Counted from the first letter of the stretch, positions 44,339 through 53,953 are shown. The stretch: DNA of 64,000 nucleotides from Candidatus Cloacimonadota bacterium (GCA_021736135.1 JAIPGO010000003.1:27277-91276), one strand, 5' to 3'. Program-made: numbers and translations. Notes: generated by a model not told the origin, from the letters alone.

Positions 44339-45090
44339 TGAGAAAGCGAAGAGGTAATTCACGTTTTTTTATTATCTTTATCTCGGTTCTATCCGGTGTT
44401 TTCCTCCTCTATCAGTTATTGATCTATCTTAACAGCAATCTTAATATACTCCCCGTAAAAGAAATAACCGTTTCCGGTAATAGTACCATACTCACGGCAT
44501 CTTTGCTGGCTGCTGCTGATTCACTCCATTATAAGAATCTTTACAGCTTACCTAAAGTGGAAATTCTTCGCTGTTTTCAAAGTTTCCCCAGAATTGCCCG
44601 CATAGTTATTTCCCGGAAATTCCCGGATGAACTCCATTTGAAAATAACTGAAAGAATTCCTGTCTTTAATGTGAAAACGGTTGATGGATATATTTTCCCA
44701 GTTGATGAAAATGCGCTGGCAATCTCGCCACCGGAAGACGGTAGAAAAGAAGACATGCCCTTTATCAGTTTGAAACTTCCTGCTGACAGTATTTATATCG
44801 GGAATGTTATATCTGACGAATTCTTAGGCACAATGCTCCAGAAAAGAAAAGATATAATTCAACTTGAGCCGGATTTCTTTGATTATTTTTCAGAAATTTA
44901 CCTTGAAAACGATAAACCTGTCTTTATTGAGACAGACCAGGGTTACCGGGTTGTTTTTGCTTTCACGGAACTTGACCTGGCTGCACAAGAATATATGAAA
45001 TTAAAAGATACTTTTTCCTTTGACAGCAACACTCTAATTGACATGCAGCAGGATGGCTTATATCGTATTACCAAGATGGAGAAGAAATGA
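44338..45090 (+). CDS. ftsQ: Division protein FtsQ/DivIB
   Basis: 250 aa. Short basic cytoplasmic tail (MRKRRGNSR), one membrane helix (FFIIFISVLSGVFLLYQLLIYL), then a POTRA-type domain beginning LPVKEITVSGNSTILTASLL with SFPRIARIVISRKFPDELHLKITERIP, followed by the beta domain (FPVDENALAIS). This is the FtsQ layout. Acts in the periplasm with FtsL and FtsB. Overlaps murB by 1 base and ftsA by 4 bases. Confidence 0.9.
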   Translation: MRKRRGNSRFFIIFISVLSGVFLLYQLLIYLNSNLNILPVKEITVSGNSTILTASLLAAADSLHYKNLYSLPKVEILRCFQSFPRIARIVISRKFPDELHLKITERIPVFNVKTVDGYIFPVDENALAISPPEDGRKEDMPFISLKLPADSIYIGNVISDEFLGTMLQKRKDIIQLEPDFFDYFSEIYLENDKPVFIETDQGYRVVFAFTELDLAAQEYMKLKDTFSFDSNTLIDMQQDGLYRITKMEKK

Positions 45091-46373
45091 AGAATAAAAA
45101 CAAAGAAATTATTACTGTCATCGACATTGGTACTTCTAAAATTTGTACTCTAATCGCAGAACTAAAAAGAGACGAAAATAATAAATTTTATTTCGAGATT
45201 AAAGGAATCGGCAACAGTGAATCGGACGGTATGGATAAAGGTGTCGTCTGCGAAATTGATAAAGCTACCAGTGCCATCAGGAATTCCATCCTGGAAGCTG
45301 AAGAAATGGCACAGATAACTGCCAGCAATATCTATATCGGTATAGCCGGTGCCCATATCAGAAGCTGCAATATTAACAGCTCTATCAGTCTCTCTGTTAA
45401 TGGTCAACCTCGCGAAATAACTGAAGCTGACATTAAACATGTTATTGACGAAGCAAAACGTGCCGTAGGCTATCAGGCAGAATTTGCCAACCTGAAGATT
45501 ATTCATACTATTCCCCATTATTTTAACCGGGATGAAGATAAGGGTATTCAAAATCCTCTCAAATTGGAAGCACACAGACTGGAAGCCAGAGTACATATCG
45601 TCCTGGCAAACCCTATTAATATCAATAATATTATCCGCTGTGTTGAAATCTCAGGATATAAAGTCGATTTTGACCATATTGTCCTGGAACCCATAGCTTC
45701 TGGCTATGCTATTCTGAATCAGGATCAACGCGCTCTTGGCTCCATGGTTATCGATATCGGAGGAGGTACTACCGATATTGCCATATTTTATATGAACAGC
45801 ATCAGGTTTACTGCCGTATTTCCATACGGAGGTTTTGAATTAACCCGTAGACTCTCCGAAATTCTCTGCACTTCCTATCGTACTGCTGAGAATATTAAAT
45901 TGACCCATGGTCAGGCAACTCCTGACAATATAGATGAAGATACTGAAATAGATGTACCTGATATCACAGGTAAAGGCATTAATCATTACAATAAGCGGAC
46001 TCTGGCTTCAGATATTCAGGAAGAAATGACTAGTCTGTTTCGCTATATCTTCAGTAATATTTCTCAGAAAATTATTATGGATTCACTCAAGGCAGGCATT
46101 TATATCACCGGTGGTGCCTCCCAGTTGAAAAATCTCGATTCCCTGATCTCAAAGATCAGCCGTATGCAGGCAACAATCTGCACTCCTGATCTCTCCCATT
46201 TCAAAGGACAGGTTTCCACTCTGGAAAAACCCGAATTTTCCACAGCAACGGGAATTTTTCTTTACTTACTGGAGACTAGAATTAAAAAAGGAATTCAAGA
46301 AGAATCCCATATAAATTATGAGGATGGCTTCTGGAAAAAAATTGGCAGATTTATTAAAAGCTGGTTTGTTTAA
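45087..46373 (+). CDS. ftsA: Division protein FtsA
   Basis: 428 aa. Actin-like: VIDIGTSKICTLIAE (phosphate-1), GVVCEIDKATSAIRNSILEAE with the 1C-domain region, SMVIDIGGGTTDIAIF (phosphate-2) and GIYITGGASQLKNLDSLI (adenosine). The end, FWKKIGRFIKSWF, is the amphipathic membrane-targeting helix. Tethers FtsZ filaments to the membrane. Starts inside the ftsQ stop (ATGA); ftsZ follows after 20 bases. Confidence 0.96.
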   Translation: MKNKNKEIITVIDIGTSKICTLIAELKRDENNKFYFEIKGIGNSESDGMDKGVVCEIDKATSAIRNSILEAEEMAQITASNIYIGIAGAHIRSCNINSSISLSVNGQPREITEADIKHVIDEAKRAVGYQAEFANLKIIHTIPHYFNRDEDKGIQNPLKLEAHRLEARVHIVLANPININNIIRCVEISGYKVDFDHIVLEPIASGYAILNQDQRALGSMVIDIGGGTTDIAIFYMNSIRFTAVFPYGGFELTRRLSEILCTSYRTAENIKLTHGQATPDNIDEDTEIDVPDITGKGINHYNKRTLASDIQEEMTSLFRYIFSNISQKIIMDSLKAGIYITGGASQLKNLDSLISKISRMQATICTPDLSHFKGQVSTLEKPEFSTATGIFLYLLETRIKKGIQEESHINYEDGFWKKIGRFIKSWFV

Positions 46374-46393
46374 AAAAAATTCTGGAGGATTGA

Positions 46394-47617
46394 ATGTATA
46401 TAGAACCCGCTTTGAAGGAAAATTTTTCTAACTCAAAAATTAAGATCAAAATGATCGGAGTCGGTGGTGCTGGCGGTAATACTATTAACACTATGGTAGA
46501 AAAGAAACTGCAGGGCGTGGAATTTATTGCCTGTAATACAGACTGGGGTGATCTGCAGACATCGAAAGCAGATTTTCATATCAGACTTGGTGAAAAAACT
46601 ACCCGTGGTCATGGCGCTGGAGCGAATAAAGACCTGGGGCGTCTCGCTGCCGAAGAATCTTCTGAAGAAATCAGGGAACATTTTCAGGATGCTGATCTCG
46701 TACTACTCGTCGCTGGTCTCGGAAAAGGAACTGGTACCGGTGCATCTCCAGCAATTGTTGACACGATTAAGAGCATCAGGAAAGATGATGATGATAGTGA
46801 AAAACTCGTTGTAGCAATCGTCTTTTTCCCGTTCCAGTATGAAGGTGAAAAACGTAAGGCAAACGCGGAAGACGGCTTGCGAGAACTCATCAAGAAGGTG
46901 GATACTCTCATAGTAGTTCCCAATGAAAAGATCAGAGAAGAATATAAGAACCTTACTATCGTCGAAGCCTTCAAAAAAGCAGATGATATTATCTATAACA
47001 CTGCCCGGGCCATTACTGACCTCCTGGTAAAGAAAGGCTATCTGGAAATTGATTTCCGCGATATTCTCACAACTCTTGGCAATAAGGGATATGCCTATAT
47101 CACCTGTGGTGAAGCAGAAGGAGAAAATCGCGCTCAGGAAGCTGCCGAAAGAGCTATGAATAATCCTCTCCTTTCAGATATCGACCTTAAAAACTCCAAA
47201 GGACTTCTAATCAATTTCACCTCTGACCCGGAACTGGGACTGGAAGAATTCTATAATGCCATAAGCAAGATCACTTCTACTGCCGGTACTCAAGGGGACG
47301 TGATTCACGGGTATGTTATTGATAATGAAATGTCTAATAAAGTAAGAATTACCATAATTGCTACAGGATTGAATCTGACCAGCGAATCCTATTATGACGC
47401 TCCCAAGGAATATGTTAATAGCCGTAACCGGACTAACTTCAATTCAGATAGTAATCCCTGGGATCCAATTAATAAGGAAGCTGAAATCAATATTGATATA
47501 GCTCAACAGCCGGTTCACAACCGTCCCGCTTCCCCTATCGAAATAGAGAAAAAAGAAGAATCTAATAGGGTGGATAACGACATTCCAGCCTTTTATAAAA
47601 AATTTAATAACAATTAG
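46394..47617 (+). CDS. ftsZ: Division GTPase FtsZ, divergent signature loop
   Basis: 407 aa. GVGGAGGNTINTMVEK, FIACNTDWGDLQTSKADFHI and GAGANKDLGRLAAEES are typical of the N-terminal GTPase domain. The tubulin signature reads VAGLGKGTGTGASPAIV (residues 107-115), where almost all FtsZ have GMGGGTGTGAAPV: a Lys replaces a glycine. FFPFQYEGEKRKANAEDG replaces the common TKPFxFEG. The tail is variable and ends DIPAFYKKFNNN, matching the conserved FtsA/ZipA-binding peptide (DIPAFLRKQ). Preceded by TCTGGAGGATTGA. Forms the cytokinetic ring. Confidence 0.95.
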   Translation: MYIEPALKENFSNSKIKIKMIGVGGAGGNTINTMVEKKLQGVEFIACNTDWGDLQTSKADFHIRLGEKTTRGHGAGANKDLGRLAAEESSEEIREHFQDADLVLLVAGLGKGTGTGASPAIVDTIKSIRKDDDDSEKLVVAIVFFPFQYEGEKRKANAEDGLRELIKKVDTLIVVPNEKIREEYKNLTIVEAFKKADDIIYNTARAITDLLVKKGYLEIDFRDILTTLGNKGYAYITCGEAEGENRAQEAAERAMNNPLLSDIDLKNSKGLLINFTSDPELGLEEFYNAISKITSTAGTQGDVIHGYVIDNEMSNKVRITIIATGLNLTSESYYDAPKEYVNSRNRTNFNSDSNPWDPINKEAEINIDIAQQPVHNRPASPIEIEKKEESNRVDNDIPAFYKKFNNN

Positions 47618-47626
47618 GAGATAATT

Positions 47627-48421
47627 ATGAACAAAATTTCACTGTTGCTCGTTTGTGTACTGTTTGCTTTTTTTATAAATCTTTCAGGAGATAATATGTA
47701 TAGTGATTTTACGAAAACCTCGTCTGGTCTGCTTTACAAGATAACTCAGTCCGGAGATGGTGACCTGCCGCATAATGGCGATACTGTTGTGCTGCATTAT
47801 ACCGGAACTTTTGAGAATGGTGAAGTTTTTGACAGCTCTCTCGAGCGAGGAGAACCTTTCAGTTTTGAATTAGGTGCCGGAAGAGTCATTAAAGGCTGGG
47901 ATGAAGGCGTTGCACTTCTGCACAAAGGAGATAAAGCAACTTTCGTTATTCCGCCCGAAATCGGTTACGGTTCTATGCAACGCGGTTCCATTCCCGCAAA
48001 TTCCACTCTTCTGTTTGATGTGGAACTTCTCGATATTAAACCGGCTCCCAGGATAGAAGCCTATGATGTAACCGGGCTGGAGCTGTATACTACTGACTCA
48101 GGTCTGCAATATTATATTGTTGATCCCGGAACCGGTGATTCACCGGATCAAGGTTCTAATGTTACCGTTCACTATTCCGGCTATCTGCAGTCAGATAATA
48201 CTCTCTTTGATTCCAGCATCAAACGTGATCAGCCTTTCCGTTTCCAGCTTGGTGCCGGAAGAGTTATCAAGGGCTGGGATGAAGGCGTTAGCCTGATGAA
48301 AATTGGAGCTAAATACCGCTTTATAATCTCGCCTGAGCTTGGATATGGCGCCAGAGCTATGGGTCCCATTCCTGCTGGCAGTACGCTGATCTTTGATGTT
48401 GAATTACTAGATTTCAATTAA
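47627..48421 (+). CDS. Double-FKBP peptidyl-prolyl isomerase, exported
   Basis: 264 aa. N-terminal signal-like helix (KISLLLVCVLFAFFINLSG), then two FKBP domains (about 32-145 and 155-264). Each has VxLHYTG/VTVHYSG, FDSSxxRxxPFxFxLGAGRVIKGWDEGV and the flap IPPEIGYG/ISPELGYGARAMGPIPAGSTLIFDVELL. The signal-like start has AGGAGATAATT upstream; an internal ATG at 47696 has an equally good GGAGATAAT and would give a version without the signal. Nine bases after ftsZ, so part of the dcw transcript. Role: proline isomerase or chaperone in the envelope. Confidence 0.94.
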   Translation: MNKISLLLVCVLFAFFINLSGDNMYSDFTKTSSGLLYKITQSGDGDLPHNGDTVVLHYTGTFENGEVFDSSLERGEPFSFELGAGRVIKGWDEGVALLHKGDKATFVIPPEIGYGSMQRGSIPANSTLLFDVELLDIKPAPRIEAYDVTGLELYTTDSGLQYYIVDPGTGDSPDQGSNVTVHYSGYLQSDNTLFDSSIKRDQPFRFQLGAGRVIKGWDEGVSLMKIGAKYRFIISPELGYGARAMGPIPAGSTLIFDVELLDFN

Positions 48422-48462
48422 TTGATTATACTCATTTATCTAAATAATTACCGGGAGTAGAT

Positions 48463-49572
48463 ATGGCAAAAGTTGTTGTTAATAATGTGAATAAAATCTA
48501 TGATAATGGTTTTCAGGCGGTTACTGAGGTTAATTTCACTGCTGAAGATAAAGAATTCGTGATCCTCGTGGGTCCTTCTGGTTGCGGTAAATCAACTACC
48601 TTGCGCATGATTGCGGGACTGGAAGAAATTACGTCCGGTGAGATATCTATTGGGGATCGCATTGTAAATGATATTCCTCCCAAAGACCGTGATATTGCTA
48701 TGGTTTTTCAAAATTATGCCCTCTACCCACATATGACCGTTTATGAGAATATGTCTTTTGCCCTTAAATTAAGAAAAGTACCTCGCAGCCAGATTGTGCC
48801 GATTGTTAAGGATGCCGCCAGGCTTCTGGAAATTGAAGATCTGCTTGATCGTAAACCACGACAGCTTTCCGGAGGGCAGCGTCAACGCGTTGCTCTGGGA
48901 AGAGCAATCGTCCGACAGCCAAAAGTGTTCCTCTTCGATGAACCTCTTTCTAATCTTGATGCTAAATTGCGCGTCCAGATGAGAGCTGAGATCACTCGAC
49001 TGCACCGAAAACTTGATACCACGATGATCTACGTTACTCACGACCAGGTGGAAGCTATGACGATGGCAGATAAGATCGTGATCATGAAAGACGGCTTCAT
49101 CCAGCAGATTGATTCTCCCCTTAACGTCTATAACAATCCTGTTAACCTCTTCGTCGCCGGATTCATCGGCAGCCCTGCCATTAACCAGTTTTCAGGTACA
49201 ATTATCCCGGAAAACGGTAAACTCTGCTTTGCTGAAGGTTCGTTCAAAGTTGACATCCCGCCTGAATTCAACGCCGCCCTGGATAAACATCAGAATAAAG
49301 CCGTTATTATGGGCTTGCGTCCCGAAGATATCTACGATGCCAAGTTTGATACTATGGCGGAAAAACCAGTCAAAATTTCTGCCATGTGTGACCTGGTTGA
49401 ACCTATGGGTAACGAATACGTAGTATATTTCAGTATCGGCAAGTCAAAGATCATTGCCCGGCTCGATCCTAAAAAGCTTCCAAAAATTGACGAAAATATG
49501 ACCGTCAGCCTCGATATGTTCAAAGCTCATTTCTTTGAAGCTGAGTCCAAAAATTGTCTAACTTATAAATAA
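48463..49572 (+). CDS. ABC transporter ATPase, MalK/UgpC (CUT1) type, orphan
   Basis: 369 aa. Walker [19 protein letters not shown]-loop [18 protein letters not shown], signature [16 protein letters not shown], Walker [17 protein letters not shown], switch His in [16 protein letters not shown], and a C-terminal TOBE/OB extension ([22 protein letters not shown]) as in MsmK/UgpC/MalK. Energises sugar or glycerol-phosphate importers, but no permease or binding protein is encoded nearby, so it may serve distant transporters. A terminator follows 20 bases after its stop, marking the end of the dcw transcription unit. Confidence 0.95.
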   Translation: MAKVVVNNVNKIYDNGFQAVTEVNFTAEDKEFVILVGPSGCGKSTTLRMIAGLEEITSGEISIGDRIVNDIPPKDRDIAMVFQNYALYPHMTVYENMSFALKLRKVPRSQIVPIVKDAARLLEIEDLLDRKPRQLSGGQRQRVALGRAIVRQPKVFLFDEPLSNLDAKLRVQMRAEITRLHRKLDTTMIYVTHDQVEAMTMADKIVIMKDGFIQQIDSPLNVYNNPVNLFVAGFIGSPAINQFSGTIIPENGKLCFAEGSFKVDIPPEFNAALDKHQNKAVIMGLRPEDIYDAKFDTMAEKPVKISAMCDLVEPMGNEYVVYFSIGKSKIIARLDPKKLPKIDENMTVSLDMFKAHFFEAESKNCLTYK

Positions 49573-49585
49573 ATAAATGAAGAAT

Positions 49586-49618
49586 AAAAAAAGCCCCGCG
49601 TCAGCAGGGCTTTTTTTT
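49586..49618 (+). terminator. Intrinsic terminator after the dcw operon
   Basis: GCCCCGC-GTCA-GCAGGGC hairpin (49593-49610, one mismatch) preceded by A7 and followed by T8. Works for the plus strand; the A run makes it bidirectional-capable, also serving the convergent gene at 49721. Confidence 0.92.
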
Positions 49619-49666
49619 ATATATCTTTATCTCATTTTATGTAGTAGGATTCACTCTAAACTATTT

Positions 49667-49690
49667 ACGAGTTACGAGTTACGAGTTACG
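49667..49690. repeat. 7-bp array (ACGAGTT)
   Basis: Three copies of ACGAGTT followed by the degenerate phrase GGGTCTCGAGTTTCG, which also appears near 53.1-53.3 kb. Confidence 0.75.
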
Positions 49691-49720
49691 GATTTCGGGT
49701 CTCGAGTTTCGACTCACTAT

Positions 49721-50773
49721 TCACTTTAAAAGCTCCGCATAATGCTTACGAGCAAATTCCTTAGTCATATAATTATTCTTCAGCGCCCAGGCTAACACAT
49801 TCTCTGCTTTTTCACGTGGATCATAGAGTACACCTACCGCATAAGAATTTCGTTCATCACTGTCCACCTGTCGCACTCTCAACATTTCATCTTCGAATAT
49901 CATCAGCATTTTTGATTCTTCATTTCCTGCTGTATATGTGTATTTTTGATTTGATGCCTTAGATTTTGAAGTCGTGTCTATCAACATATCCAGAAAAGAT
50001 TGTGCTTCCACCAGCCTGATAACGAAGAGATCATCTCCCTTTCGAATCTTCTTCTTCTCGATTGCTGATTTCTTCCATTCAATTTTTACTACTTCCTGGA
50101 TCTCCCCCGAATCAAACAAATGATTCTTAAGATCTTCACGGATATGCTTGAGGAAGGTGTCTTCAGAAATATCTATCCGCTTGCAGTTAAAAATATCAAG
50201 GATCTCTCGCTGTTCATTGAAATATTTCTCAATTTTATGAGTGGCATTTGTGTAACCCAAAGATTCCAGTATTCCTGGTAAATGCTTCATCATCTTATCG
50301 GAGCAGCTGTAAAGATAATTATTGATGTTCTTCTTGTCCGGCTCAATTATCAAAGTTAACAGCCAGGCTAATTCTACTGCTGAATATCCTGCCATTATAC
50401 TGATCTCGCCTATCATCTCCTCTTCCCGATGATTCGGCTTCTGATGACGGTATTTTCGCAGCATATCGCAGATAAACTGCTCGATATAAGGACTGCTCCG
50501 CAACCAGAGTATGATGCGCTCCATTTCACCTTCTTCCGGCTTTTCGGCAAATTCCTTATATTCATATATCTTTTCATAAGATTGATTAGCTGAAGATACA
50601 AACATTCCCAGATAATTGATATCCTCGGTTGTTATCTTAAAATCTATGTTGGTATAGAGGGCTAATCCCTTGATATACATCTCCTGTTCTTCCAGGCTCA
50701 TCTTCCCTAAGGGATGATTATCTATGCGCTCAAAACCTGTACTGACCCGTTTTATGGTCTCCAGAAAATCCAT
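49721..50773 (-). CDS. Hypothetical helical protein
   Basis: 350 aa, soluble, mostly helical, no signal or membrane segment. The N-terminal part (MSLEEQEMYIKGLALYTNID then ITTEDINYLGMF) loosely resembles small helical TerB-like domains, but the match is weak. The C-terminal third looks beta-rich (DDLFVIRLVEAQSFLDMLID, SKMLMIFEDEMLRVRQVDSD). No catalytic motif recognised. Preceded by GGAGGCATTAA, a good ribosome binding site. Monocistronic, convergent with the dcw operon. A 7-bp array (ACGAGTT, 49667-49690) lies 30 bases past its stop. Confidence 0.85.
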   Translation of the reverse strand: MDFLETIKRVSTGFERIDNHPLGKMSLEEQEMYIKGLALYTNIDFKITTEDINYLGMFVSSANQSYEKIYEYKEFAEKPEEGEMERIILWLRSSPYIEQFICDMLRKYRHQKPNHREEEMIGEISIMAGYSAVELAWLLTLIIEPDKKNINNYLYSCSDKMMKHLPGILESLGYTNATHKIEKYFNEQREILDIFNCKRIDISEDTFLKHIREDLKNHLFDSGEIQEVVKIEWKKSAIEKKKIRKGDDLFVIRLVEAQSFLDMLIDTTSKSKASNQKYTYTAGNEESKMLMIFEDEMLRVRQVDSDERNSYAVGVLYDPREKAENVLAWALKNNYMTKEFARKHYAELLK

Positions 50774-50881
50774 TTAATGCCTCCTGAGCATACATTCCTG
50801 TAAAATTACTGGATAATTATTTTTCAATACCTGAAATTTTGTCAACTAAGTTAGTATTATTATAATTATTCGAGTTATAAT

Positions 50882-50911
50882 TAAGGGGATTCTGTGCACA
50901 GAATCCCCTTA
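50882..50911. terminator. Palindromic terminator after the M42 peptidase gene
   Basis: AAGGGGATTCTG-TGCA-CAGAATCCCCTT: perfect 12-bp stem (13 with the outer T-A), 6 bases beyond the M42 stop codon on the minus strand. AT-rich flanks give short U tracts in both directions. Confidence 0.85.
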
Positions 50912-50917
50912 TAATTC

Positions 50918-51982
50918 TTATACTTTCGGAATAAAGTCCGTAGTATTATCTATCTGCCGGGCAAATTCTGCCAGCAGTTTCGCTGCTGCTGCCAAATCTT
51001 CCAAATGGATTACTTCATTCTGGGTATGCATATAACGGTTGGGAATACTGATCAGACCCGTTGCCACTCCTGCCCTGTTTACCTGTAAAGCATTCGCATC
51101 TGTTCCGGTTCCCCGTGGTGCTGCCTCGATCTGGTATTTAACTTTCGCCTTATCACCTGCTTTCTTTAAAAGCTCAAAAACTTTTGGATTAATGTTACAG
51201 CCTACTGCGATCACGGGACCAAAACCTAAGCGGATATCTCCCAGAACATTCTTATTCATTCCCGGAAAATCGGTCGCATGCGTTACGTCAATGGCAATAC
51301 CCACATGCGGGTCTATCCCGAATGCGGATGTCTTTGCCCCGCGCAGTCCCACTTCTTCCTGTACTGCCGCTACGGAATATAGATTGCAGGCAATTTCTTC
51401 CTTTGCCAGTTCTTTCATTACGGCTGCCACAACATACACACCTGCTTTATTATCAGTCGCCTTGGAAGTGATAACTCCCCCTTCCAGTTCTTCCAATCCC
51501 GGACTGAAAGTAATGGCATCTCCAATACCCACGCGCTTTTCTGCCGCTTCCCGGTTGCTGGCGCCGATGTCTATCCATAAGTCTTCCAGTTTCGGTGCCA
51601 CTTTGCGTTCTTCCGGCTGCAGAAGGTGGATGGCTTTTCTGCCAATCACTCCTCTCACCAGCTGACCATTATGGTAGATGTTTACACGTGTACCTGGCAA
51701 TAATGCCACATCAACTCCACCTATGGGAACGAATCGAACAAACCCGTTATCATCGATATAATTCACCATCAAGCCTATCTCATCGGCATGTCCCACCAGC
51801 ATTAATCTCAAATCACTTGTCCCCTTCTTCAACGCTATCACGTTGCCATGAACGTCCGTCTTTACTTCATCCGCATATTTGCCGATAAAATTACGATATA
51901 CTTCCTGTGCCGGCTGTTCAAATCCTGATGGACTCGGAGCTTCCACCAGATCAATAAAAAACTGTTTCATCTTCTTTTCCAT
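50918..51982 (-). CDS. M42-family metallo-aminopeptidase
   Basis: 354 aa from the ATG at 51982, which has GGTTGGAGATTTA upstream; the ORF-track start 17 codons earlier would overlap the cupin gene. Di-metal ligands of the M42 (FrvX/tetrahedral aminopeptidase) family are visible: His in LVGHADEIGLMV, Asp in SKATDNKAGVYV, Glu-Glu in VQEEVGLRGA, Asp in AIDVTHATDFPG and a late His in RYMHTQNEVI. Cytoplasmic exopeptidase, usually a large dodecamer. Lies 22 bases after the cupin gene, so co-transcription with cupin and nfu is likely. Confidence 0.94.
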   Translation of the reverse strand: MEKKMKQFFIDLVEAPSPSGFEQPAQEVYRNFIGKYADEVKTDVHGNVIALKKGTSDLRLMLVGHADEIGLMVNYIDDNGFVRFVPIGGVDVALLPGTRVNIYHNGQLVRGVIGRKAIHLLQPEERKVAPKLEDLWIDIGASNREAAEKRVGIGDAITFSPGLEELEGGVITSKATDNKAGVYVVAAVMKELAKEEIACNLYSVAAVQEEVGLRGAKTSAFGIDPHVGIAIDVTHATDFPGMNKNVLGDIRLGFGPVIAVGCNINPKVFELLKKAGDKAKVKYQIEAAPRGTGTDANALQVNRAGVATGLISIPNRYMHTQNEVIHLEDLAAAAKLLAEFARQIDNTTDFIPKV

Positions 51983-52004
51983 TAAATCTCCAACCTTATT
52001 TATA

Positions 52005-52403
52005 TTAACAATTATTTGCTTTCCCACTCGCAAAGGGATTGATCGTCTTTTTCTTCGGAGCAGCTTCAGGATGCGGGATCATGCATAAAAACTTCAATAC
52101 TCCCGTTCCTGTATTCTTATAACTATGCTTAAACATCGGAGGTACATAGAGAATGTCTCCCTGTTTGAATGGTTTATCACCATCTTCCGTTACCAGAACG
52201 CCTTCGCCTTCCACTATGAAATTCTCATGTTCCCAACTGTGTGCGTGATACGGTGTAAATCCATCCTTATCAACTTCAAACATACGGGTGGCAAAATTAG
52301 GTGCACCGTCCTTTTCTGAGATCAGCCAGCGGATATGAGCGCCTTTTGCGCCATCCATCTCTACCGGCTCCAGTTCCACTTCGCTATAGTGTTTCAGTTT
52401 CAT
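52005..52403 (-). CDS. Small cupin-domain protein
   Basis: 132 aa single-domain cupin. Metal-binding motif 1 is PYHAHSWEHENFIVEGEG (His, His, Glu pattern) and motif 2 is LYVPPMFKHSYKNTG. The tail KKKTINPFASGKANNC is a short extension. Such proteins are metal-dependent isomerases, dioxygenases or small-molecule binders; the substrate cannot be told. Middle gene of nfu-cupin-M42; 14 bases after nfu. Confidence 0.9.
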   Translation of the reverse strand: MKLKHYSEVELEPVEMDGAKGAHIRWLISEKDGAPNFATRMFEVDKDGFTPYHAHSWEHENFIVEGEGVLVTEDGDKPFKQGDILYVPPMFKHSYKNTGTGVLKFLCMIPHPEAAPKKKTINPFASGKANNC

Positions 52404-52417
52404 CGCACCTGCTCCTG

Positions 52418-52645
52418 TTATACTGAAATTACTTCTTTAACTTCCGGAATTTCGTCTTTCAATACGCGCTCGATCCCTGCTTTTAAGGTTAATGTCGCCA
52501 TCGGACAACTACCACAAGCGCCCTGTAATCTCACTTCCACCACATTGTCATCACGTACGTTGATCAATTCGCAGTCTCCCCCATCTGCCTGCAGGGACGG
52601 ACGAACCTTATCCAACACTTTCTGGACTTTTGCTTTATCAAGCAT
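52418..52645 (-). CDS. NifU-like C-terminal (Nfu) iron-sulfur scaffold
   Basis: 75 aa, just the Nfu domain. [21 protein letters not shown] and the cluster-binding CxxC in [20 protein letters not shown] are diagnostic. Holds or delivers 4Fe-4S clusters; relevant to AOR and other iron-sulfur enzymes. ATG preceded by AAGGAGGCACTT. First gene of the three-gene minus-strand set. Confidence 0.95.
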   Translation of the reverse strand: MLDKAKVQKVLDKVRPSLQADGGDCELINVRDDNVVEVRLQGACGSCPMATLTLKAGIERVLKDEIPEVKEVISV

Positions 52646-53953
52646 AAGTGCCTCCTTTTTTATTCTTTTTTAAAAATATAATCAATTTTCAGCATTTTGC
52701 TAATTACAAGCAAAATTCAGTCCATGTTTAAGGCAAGCAATTTCCTTTCCAATCTTCTCAATATATCTCTCTATTTTTGCGATTACTTGAAAGTAGCGTC
52801 AAACATACTCCTCACATCTGCGCTGTTAATGTGAATCGTGAGTCATGAGAAGGGGGACGGGGGAGCCTGCTTTGCCGGATTAAAGATGAAAGATGCGAAA
52901 ACCGAGATCCGATACTCGAGACTCGGAACCCGAAACTTGACTACTGGACTGCAGGACTGCCCTGGGGCTTCGCGGTACGTAGCAGTGAGCAGTGAACGGT
53001 GAGAAGAAAAATATCCTTTTAGCAACAAACAAAACTATCAAAATGAACTGAAGATATGACTACTAGACTACTGGAAAACTGGACTACATGATAACATGAC
53101 TACTCGAGTCTCGAGTTCCGTTTTCTCTTTATTTCACCGTTACCGATCACTGTTCACTGATTCGTCCCGCGAAGCCCCAGTGCGATCGTGAAGTCGTGCA
53201 GTCGAGTTTTAATGTTTTCAAGTAGTCCAGTAATCGAGTTCCGGATTCCGGGTTCCGTGTTCCGGGTTCCGGATCTCGAGTTTCGCATCTTTCATCCGGC
53301 AAAGCCGGCACCTGTCTTCCTTCTCACGTCTCACTCTGAACGCAGTGAAGCCCATTTTCACAATTTCTCGGTTTCGCAATTTCTCATCTTCTCTCTGTGT
53401 TCTCTGTGCCTATATGGTGAAATAATCTTCTTTTTCTTTTCGCGTTTGTTAGGTTTGTACCTGGAAAATATTCTCTCCCATTCAAAATTCAAAACTCAAC
53501 ATTATGACTTCTGTATCCGCTCCAGGTCGGCATCTGACGCCCTTCTGGCGGTCTTCTCTCATTGCAAAGACGCACATCATAGCAGCAAAATGTCATCAAG
53601 TGCAACCTTGCATTGAGTGTATATCCCCTGAAAGTCTCCTGAAAGATAAGAGAAGAGGTGAAGAGATTGAGGATTTAGAATTAAGGATTAAGAATTTTAA
53701 CCGCTAATAGCCTTCTCAAGCTTCCGGCTCATCAAGAATTGCGAAATGACGCGAAAAAAGAATTTTATCAGCTACGCATTAAATCTTTCATTTTGTCATC
53801 TTTCATCTTTAATCAACTCACCCCTTCTCATTTTCTCATCTTCACATTTTGTCACGACTCATGACTCATGACTCACGATTCTTTAATTCTTGACTTTAAA
53901 CCCCACTCTTTAACCTTGACCTTAATTGATAAAAAATACAAGGAGACTTAAAA
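52646..53953. other. 1.3-kb low-complexity intergenic region
   Basis: No credible gene; the 142-aa and 112-aa plus ORFs are composed of repeated phrases and lack codon structure. It is a patchwork of recurring short phrases: GACTACTGGACTGCAGG-like runs (52940-53090), TTCCGGGTTCCG steps (53235-53275), CTCGAGTTTCG and CATCTTTCATC. Two GCGAAGCCCCAG-type segments occur in opposite orientation (CCTGGGGCTTCGCG near 52962, CGCGAAGCCCCAG near 53168). The cDPGS-family gene promoter should be at its right end. Confidence 0.65.

Noticed and set aside
53188-53616. 142-aa plus ORF
   Set aside because: Made of intergenic repeat phrases (TTCCGGGTTCCG, CTCGAGTTTCG), no ribosome binding site, no conserved features.
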